Origin: Eudorina sp. 2006-703-Eu-15
Lineage: Eukaryota > Chlorophyta > Chlorophyceae > Chlamydomonadales > Volvocaceae
Direction of reading: 5' to 3'
NCBI GenBank assembly: GCA_003117195.1
Contig: BDSI01000054.1
Location: 186,001 to 250,000, forward strand
DNA length: 64,000 bases
In this document: one piece after another, positions 57,801 to 64,000 of the stretch
How positions within the stretch are numbered: position 1 is the stretch's first letter
Layout of the letters: each line of letters opens with the position of its first letter
Notes under the pieces: generated by a model
What the model saw: the letters and a program-made list of their open reading frames with translations, nothing else
What the model was told of the DNA's origin: nothing
Databases searched by the model: none
Made by a program: the position numbers and the translations under genes

Positions 57801-59851
57801 ATCACGGGGAAGATCCGAGGGTCCCTCGCGCCGGCGCTGCATCTCCCTCGCCCGCTCAGCCTCCCGCATGGGACCCTCCCTGCCGCCACGGTCCCGCGAC
57901 CGAGATCTGGATCTCCGCCGGTGTCGAGACCGGGATCTGGATCGGGAGCGCGACCTCCGGCGCTTGCGGTCCGGCTCCGGAACCTCCCGCCGCCGGGGCG
58001 GCTCCGTGCCCGGGCGGGACCGGTCGCGCTCGGCGTCGCGGTGACGGCGGCCGCCGTCACCTCCACCTCCACCACTGCCACCGCCGGAGAGCACCGTGAC
58101 CTGCTGGACATCCGACTGCGGCAACGACTGCTGCTGCCGCAGCCTCTCCTGCTGCTGCTGGGTGGAGGTGCTGGCCGTGGGCCCCCGTGCGGCCGTCAGC
58201 GACGACGCCTTCACCAACCCCTGGCTGGGTTGCGGCAGCAGCGGCAGCTGCAGCTGCTGCTGCGGCTGCTGCTGCTGCTGCTCCTGCCGCTCAGCCGACG
58301 CGACTGCGGCGGCCGCGGCCGCAGGCGCCGCCGGGGCTGACGGCACCGGCGTCGTGCCCTGCTCCCCCTTCACCTCCTCCGCTGCCGCGTCCACCGCCCG
58401 CAGCGTGTCGGGGTGGTGCAGCAGCTCCGCGGGGCTGAGCCCCATCTGCGCCACCAGCTCCAGGACGGGTGCCGCCTCCCGCCACCAGGCCGGGCCGTAG
58501 TCCAGGAACAGCTGCTCGCCCGGCTGCAGCTCCCGCAGGGCCACCACCACGGGCAGTACCACCCCGCACAGCGCCACGGGGATCACCTGATGGGGTAGGA
58601 TGGGATGGCGGGACGGGTGGAAAGGGATGGGATCGGGTTGGGTGACGGGTGGGAAGGGATGGGATCGGGTGGCGGGCGGCAAGGGATGGGGGTTTGGGAG
58701 GTTTTGCGGGAGGGCTAGGAGAGTGCAAGGTGGGAGGGAAGGGCCGGTATCGGATTTGATTGGTGTCAGGCCACGGGGTGCAGCTGCCGCAGCACACCAG
58801 AGGTCGGCAGGGCGGGAGGGCAACCACGAGACAACACCCTACACACTCAGCAGTGGCAGCGGCAGTGGCGGTGGCAATTCAAGCAGTGGCAGCGGCAGTG
58901 GCAGTGGTAATGGCAGTTAAAGCAGTGGCAGTGGCAGGGGCAGGGGCCGTGGCAGGGGCCGTGGCTGGGGCAGTGGCATGTACTAGTACAGTTGGAACAG
59001 GAGCAGTAACACGATAGCAGGCGTCATACGCAATACGAAACAGCAGTATAAGATATGTAGCAATATACATGTACACAGCAATAAGGCATTACCAATAGCT
59101 ACAAGAAGTCGCCATAGCAATAGGAACAGCGACGGCAACAGCAGGAAGAGCAACAGCAACAGCAGCAACTGCAGCAGCAACAGCAGCAGCAACAGCAGCC
59201 CCATGTGACGCACCACGCAATTGGCGCTGCGGTCCAGGCCGCCGCCCGGTGCCGCCCCCGCCGCCGCATCGGCCCCCTCCGCCGCGGCCCCCTCGACCTC
59301 GCCGGTCATCTGCTGCTCCAGACTCAGCGCGCGCCCGTCGTTCAGCAGCGACAGCACGTTGCCACTGCCCAGCATGCACAGCACATGCGCAGGCGGCTGC
59401 GGCGGCGGCGGCGACTGCCCGGCTGGCTGCGGCTGCGGGGCGAAGGCCCGCCAGCTGACGGCATCCGGGCCTGCAGGCGGGGTAGGGGTGGGTTTTTAGT
59501 TATGGGTATCGGGGTCCAGAGGTACGGCCGTACGGAAATGTATACGACTATGCACGGGGTCACAGTCGTGGGCGAAGGGTACGGGCCCACAATTCTGCCC
59601 CTTCCCCCTATTCCCCGCGTTTCTGCAGGGCGGTATCACCCACCTGCGCTGCGGTCATGGCGCACCGCCAGCTCGGCCAGCTCGTGCGGGTACGGAAACT
59701 GGTACGACAGCGCCAGAAATTCCCAGGCGACCTCCGTCTCGCCGCCGCTGCGCCGCTGCAGCTCCGCCCGCAACTCGCCGTCCGTCACGTGCTGGTAGCC
59801 CGTACGGCCGTACAGCGCCGCGTCCTGGGAGAACACCGCTGAACCTCCGGC

Positions 59852-59882
<31 letters not shown>

Positions 59883-62800
59883 GCGGCGGGGACCCCGGCG
59901 ACGGCCTTCTGCTGCTCGTCCCAGGGCCCACCCCGACGTCCCTGCAGCACCCAACCCCCGAGCACGCCCAGCGGCGCGCTGGCGGCGACGCGAGCTGTCG
60001 TACACACCCCCAAGCCGCCGCGCGCGTCGTCGCGGCAGGGCCGCAGGCAGTCCAGGTGCAGCGTCCCCGTGGGCAGCAGCGGCGGTGGGAGCACCGAGAC
60101 CAGCGTCCGCCCGGGCGACGCCTCAAACTCCTCCGGCACCGCCCTCCGCTGCCCATCGGCGGCGGCGGCGCCGTCGTCATGTTGCTTCCGTTTGCGACGG
60201 AGCATCTCCTTCAGCCCCTCCAGTATCTTGGGCACGCGCAGCGGCGGCCGCCGCGGCGTCGTCGGCCCCGGGCCCGCAGTCGGCTCGGACTGGACCGGCA
60301 GGAATAGCTCGTGCCAGGGCCTGTACGAGCAGTACGGCAGCTGCCTGGCCCCGGCGGCGCTCAACCCGACCACCTCCCAGCCTTCATCCGGACCCAGCCT
60401 GCCCTTGTGCGCCCGCAGGTAGCCGGCGGCGCAGGACCGCGCCACGGCGGCGGCGAGCCCCGACGGGAACACGACGCCGCACAGCTGGAGCTCCGGCGGC
60501 GGCGGCGGCGGCGCTCGCGACGCGGCGGCGGCGGCGGCGGCGGCGAGGGCGTCGCAGCCCCGGCCAAGCTCGGACAGGGGGATCCAAGGCGACGCGCCGG
60601 CAGCGGCCGCGGTGGCGGCCGCGATGGCGGCTGGGTTGCAGTGGCTTTGGATGCGGGAGAGAGTGAGACAAGCCGCCGCCGCTCTGACGGGATCCAACGA
60701 GTGCGCCCTCCGTGCGTCAGCCGCCGCCGACGGAGCCCCCGCCGCCCCCGCCGCCGCCGCCCCCGTTCTCATCTCCGCCTCCGTGTCGCCCACAGCTGCG
60801 GCCAGCGGCTGGCTCTGCTGCACGGGCAACGGCGCCGCCGCCGCCGCGCCGGCCGCCGGCACACGTCTTCGGCAGATCACATCAAATTTCGGCACCGACG
60901 TCGTGGCGGCGTCGCCGGCACCGCTGGCTTGACCTGTCGTCGTCGTCGCCGCCGCCGCGGCCTCCTCCCGTCGCCTGAACTCCAGCTCGATGCTGCAGGT
61001 GTCGCAGTCCGCCTTGGTGAAGCCCAGGTCCGAGAGGACGGTCCTCATGCCGGCGAGGTACGCGGAGCCGTCCTTCTGGATAACGAGCCGGGACTGCGGA
61101 GGGGACGCCGCAGCAGCACGCGGAGGACGATCATCGACACCGACGCGCGGGACGATCGGTGCCGTCGCCGAACGCCCAGAGCGCAGGACAACCCCAGCCC
61201 CGAAACCAGCCCCGAAACCGTATATGTTCCGGTGCTTGGTTTGGGTCGGGCGGGTCTAGATATCTAAACACATCAATGGGGCCCCGCCTCCTCCGCCCCC
61301 TCGCGCGGGTCCTTTGTGCTCCAGCTGGACCAGCTCCCACACCCTGACCCCGCCCCTGCAGCCCTCCCCGAACCCCACCCCGACCCCGAACCCCACCCCC
61401 GACCCCGCCCCTGCAGCCCTCCCCGAACCCCACCCCGACCCCGAACCCCACCCCCGAACCCCGGGCCTGCACCGCACCTTCCAGACCCTGGAGCCGCCCG
61501 CCTCGTGCAGCTCCACCTCGCCCGCGCTGAGGCCGTGGAAGACGCCGTCGGGCTTCGTGAGCGCCTGGTTCAGCACCAGCTTATTCTCCTTCCACGTGTG
61601 GGGCGTGGGCACCTTGCAGCAGCGGGGGTTGGAGGCCTCAGGCGGCTTGACCCGGTTGATCTTGGGTTTGGTGGCGGCAGGGCTGCCGGAGGGCTTGGGC
61701 GGGACGGATGCGGCGGCGGCTGCCGGCGACGACGGCGGCGCCGCAGCAGCAGCCGCCGCCGCGGCCGCGGCGGGAGCTGCCGTCCGGGCGTCCTTGGCGG
61801 CCGGAGACGGAGAGGGGTCCTCCGTGCCGCCCGACGCCCCGGCGGCTGCGGCGCCGCCGGCCGGCGCGTCCGTCAGTGCTGCCATCGCCGCCGCGGCGGC
61901 GGCGGCAGCCGGCTGCGGCGCCGCCGGCGTCACGTCCCGCGCGGCGTTTGGCTCGCCCGCTGAGTCGGGTATGTGGCTGTGCGTCGACTTTGCGCCGGCC
62001 GCGGCCGCGGCCGCTCCGTGCCGTGCGGTCAGCGGACTGCCGGCCGCGGGGCGAATCCCCACCTCCGTACACGCCCCCGCAGACGCGCTGCCGCGGCCGC
62101 CGCCGCCGTCTCCGGACCAGGACGCCCCGCCGCTGCCATCGCCGCCGCCGCCATTGCCACCGCCATCGTCGCCGCCAACAACAACGGCCGCGGCCGCGGC
62201 ACTGGCGGGACGCTCCGCTGCGCCGCTGTTCGTCGCGGAGACGTCCCCGGCGTCGCCGCCGCTGTCCCGCTCCGACATCAACACCACCGCCCCCGGGCCG
62301 CCGCTGCCCTCCTGCGCGGCCACACCGTTGGAGCTGCCCACGTTGGCGGTCACGGCGCCAGCATCCGTACCTTCCGTACGCGCTCGGGGACCTGCAATCG
62401 CACCGGCGCTGGGGGCGCCGGCGCGAGCCGCAGCGGCGGCGGCGGCGACGGCGCCAACACTGTCGCCGCCGCTAACGTCGGCGGCGGCTGCGGCGGCCGC
62501 CGCCGCCGCCGCGGCGGCGTGCCGGGTCTGACCCCCCGGCGTGATCACCGATACGCGGTAGCTTCCATCGAGGAGCAGCTCGAAGCGGACCGTGTCGTCC
62601 ACACAGGCGCCCAGGGTCTGCATCTCGGCCCTAGGCAGCCGGACCCCGACACTGTACTTTGCCGGATCCGTTCCCGCCCCCGCTCCGTCCACCCCTGCCA
62701 GCCCTGCTCCTGGATCGGCGCCGCCGCCGCAGCCGCCGCCATCACCGCCGCCGCCGCTGTCCGCCGCGGCGTCGCCGCTCCGCTGCCCCTGAAGCTGCCC

Positions 62801-63203
62801 CGGCTCCCACCCCTCCCTCTTCTGCTTTCCCTTTCCCTTCTTGGGTTCTTTTTGGAGTTCCTTCTTGGGTTCCTTCTTGGGTTCCACAACGATGATGAAG
62901 CCGATCTGTTTGGCCCCGACCCAGACGTCGAGCGCCTTGTGCTCCCCCACCCAGCCGCCCTCGCCGTCCGGCCAGCTCAGCGCCCCCAGGTCCTCCGCGC
63001 AGCGCAGCCCCGCCGCCCGCAGGTGCTGCGACGTGATGTTCAGCCGCCACTTCTTGAGCATCTTGGCGTCCACCTTGAAGCTCAGCGAGAAGGGCCGCGG
63101 CCTCGCTTGCGGGGGGGCTGCCGCCGCCGGCGGCGGCGGCGGACACAACACAGCCGCTGCAGCATCCCCGGCGGCGGCGGCGGGAGGCGGTTCAGAGCCG
63201 GCT

Positions 63204-63244
<41 letters not shown>

Positions 63245-63940
63245 TGCTGCTGCAACTGCCGGCTGCGGCGGTTGGGCGGTTAGGGGGGCAGGGGGGCGAG
63301 GCGGTGCTGTGGAGGCGGCTGGGATGGCGGGCCGCGGCGCAGGCGGCCCGGCTGGCAGGTCAGCAGCTGCCGCGCCGCTAGCTTGCCCAGCTTGGCCAGC
63401 ATTGGGAGCGGATGTCGCGGCCACGGTGATCGATAGCGACTCGTGCTCTTGCCCCTGTGGATTTTGCTGCGGCGGCGGCGGCTGCTGAGGCGGAGAAGGA
63501 GGGGGAGCGAGTGGAGGAGGGGGAGTGTGGTGCTGCTGCGGCTGAGGCGGGTGCTGAGCACCGGGACTTCCTCCGCATTCGTCCTGTTCGAAGGCCACGG
63601 CAGGTTTCTCGTATGCAGGACCGGCTGCGGCGGGCGGGTCGGCTTGGCGGTGGCTGCCCACTTGGGGGGCCGGTGCAAGGGAGTGGGGTGCCGCGTCCTC
63701 CCTAGGGACTGAGGAGGGGGAAGCTGCGGACTGGGGAGACCCGTCCGCAGGTCTTGACCGCGCAGCCGCGTGGGCCCTGAAGATCGGGCCCTTCTTGCTC
63801 TGCGCGGCTCGCAAGAGGTCGCGGAGTGGTTTCCGTGGGGGCTGGACTGGTCCTGTCATCGGAAATGACGAAAGGAAGAACGGAGTACAGTCAAGGCTCA
63901 AGGGATCGCGCACATTTGCATCCGTAAACTTCATGCTCAT
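54860..63940 (-). CDS. Giant SET-domain protein with RS/RD-rich tail (putative histone-lysine methyltransferase)
   Basis: Five exons join in phase on the minus strand: 63940-61478, 61093-59644, 59470-59214, 58586-56170 and 55406-54860 (TGA), coding 2,377 residues. Met28 ([10 protein letters not shown]) is an alternative start. Regions in order: Pro/Gln/Ala-rich N-terminus; a globular part near 285-360 ([33 protein letters not shown]); a second near 780-865 ([40 protein letters not shown]) whose pattern resembles a B3 DNA-binding domain; a SET domain spread over exons 2-4 with [32 protein letters not shown] (about 1341-1353), SANC, and [18 protein letters not shown] (about 1404-1421); then long SRSRSR and RDRDRD repeats (about 1570-1770); and a C-terminus with [21 protein letters not shown] enzymes transfer methyl groups from S-adenosylmethionine to lysine. 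Long Ala/Gly insertions interrupt the SET region. Exon 3's donor could be 59217 instead of 59214. Confidence 0.8.
55978..56085 (+). repeat. 17-bp minisatellite in a SET-gene intron
   Basis: Unit CCCCCAGCCCCTACAAA, about five copies with degenerate flanking copies, inside the intron 55407-56169. Confidence 0.9.
58850..58978 (+). repeat. GGCAGT hexamer-type array in a SET-gene intron
   Basis: Degenerate CAGTGG/GGCAGT/GGCCGT units inside the intron 58587-59213. The following 59100-59205 stretch is rich in AGCAAC and CAGCAG units. Confidence 0.85.
61346..61465 (+). repeat. 55-bp duplication in SET-gene intron 1
   Basis: A unit starting GACCCCGCCCCTGCAGCCCT at 61401 repeats the one at 61346 (first copy begins one base differently). 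Each unit contains internal CCCCGAACCCCAC copies. It lies in the intron 61094-61477. Confidence 0.85.
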
Positions 63941-64000
63941 GATATTACAATCGGGGTTGCCGGCATGAAAGGGTGACAGAAGACAGAAAGAAAGGTACGG

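Noticed and set aside
56221..58340. Long plus-strand frames opposite the SET gene, rich in SRSRS and PVPVP
   Set aside because: They are the antisense reading of the RD/RS codon repeats of the minus-strand exon, whose phases and SET motifs are consistent.

Overview
This is nuclear DNA of a green alga, almost certainly a volvocine species (Volvox or a close relative; inference). Coding exons are very GC-rich and third-position biased, with long homopolymeric runs of Gly, Ala, Ser and Gln. Genes are split by many short to medium GT-AG introns, intergenic DNA is much more AT-rich, and TGTAA-type polyadenylation motifs and simple-repeat arrays are common. Nothing looks bacterial, viral or organellar. 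Gene models were built by hand: for each I checked that donor and acceptor phases agree and that the summed exon length is a multiple of three.

Layout, left to right. 26-216 (-): first two coding exons of a probable pirin. 2154-5523 (+): unrecognised protein whose first exon encodes a degenerate EF-hand-like loop; the 5' end is unresolved and has an in-frame TGA. 7390-9061 (-): helical-repeat protein, possibly OPR-like. 9472-11960 (+): complete WDR83/MORG1 WD40 protein, with a GC-AG first intron and a long hairpin in intron 4. 12471-21986 (+): a 2,486-residue low-complexity protein ending in one hydrophobic segment. 22752-23419 (-): complete 96-residue SUMO. 26405-29841 (+): unrecognised 257-residue protein. 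31704-32532 (+): prefoldin subunit 4. 33356-35116 (+): PlsC/AUP1-like acyltransferase with a Gln-rich insert. 37796-41666 (+): 464-residue GIY-YIG-like protein, probably plastid-targeted. 42894-45778 (+): FHA-domain/Pin1-type prolyl isomerase fusion. 47086-52636 (-): amino acid/auxin permease-family transporter with G-tract-rich introns. 54860-63940 (-): 2,377-residue SET-domain protein with a possible B3-like region and an RS/RD-repeat tail.

The genes do not form one pathway. They are ordinary eukaryotic housekeeping and regulatory genes: protein folding (prefoldin, Pin1), protein modification (SUMO, SET), lipid acylation, transport and scaffolding. Non-coding DNA carries a dispersed repeat of about 40 bp seen at least nine times on both strands, several minisatellites confined to introns, and two intronic inverted repeats able to form hairpins.

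The most distinctive items are the FHA-Pin1 fusion, whose intron holds an in-frame 15-bp minisatellite just before an acceptor; the G-quadruplex-prone introns of the transporter; the giant putative tail-anchored protein; the SET protein; and the dispersed repeat family. I found no clear new multi-gene system.
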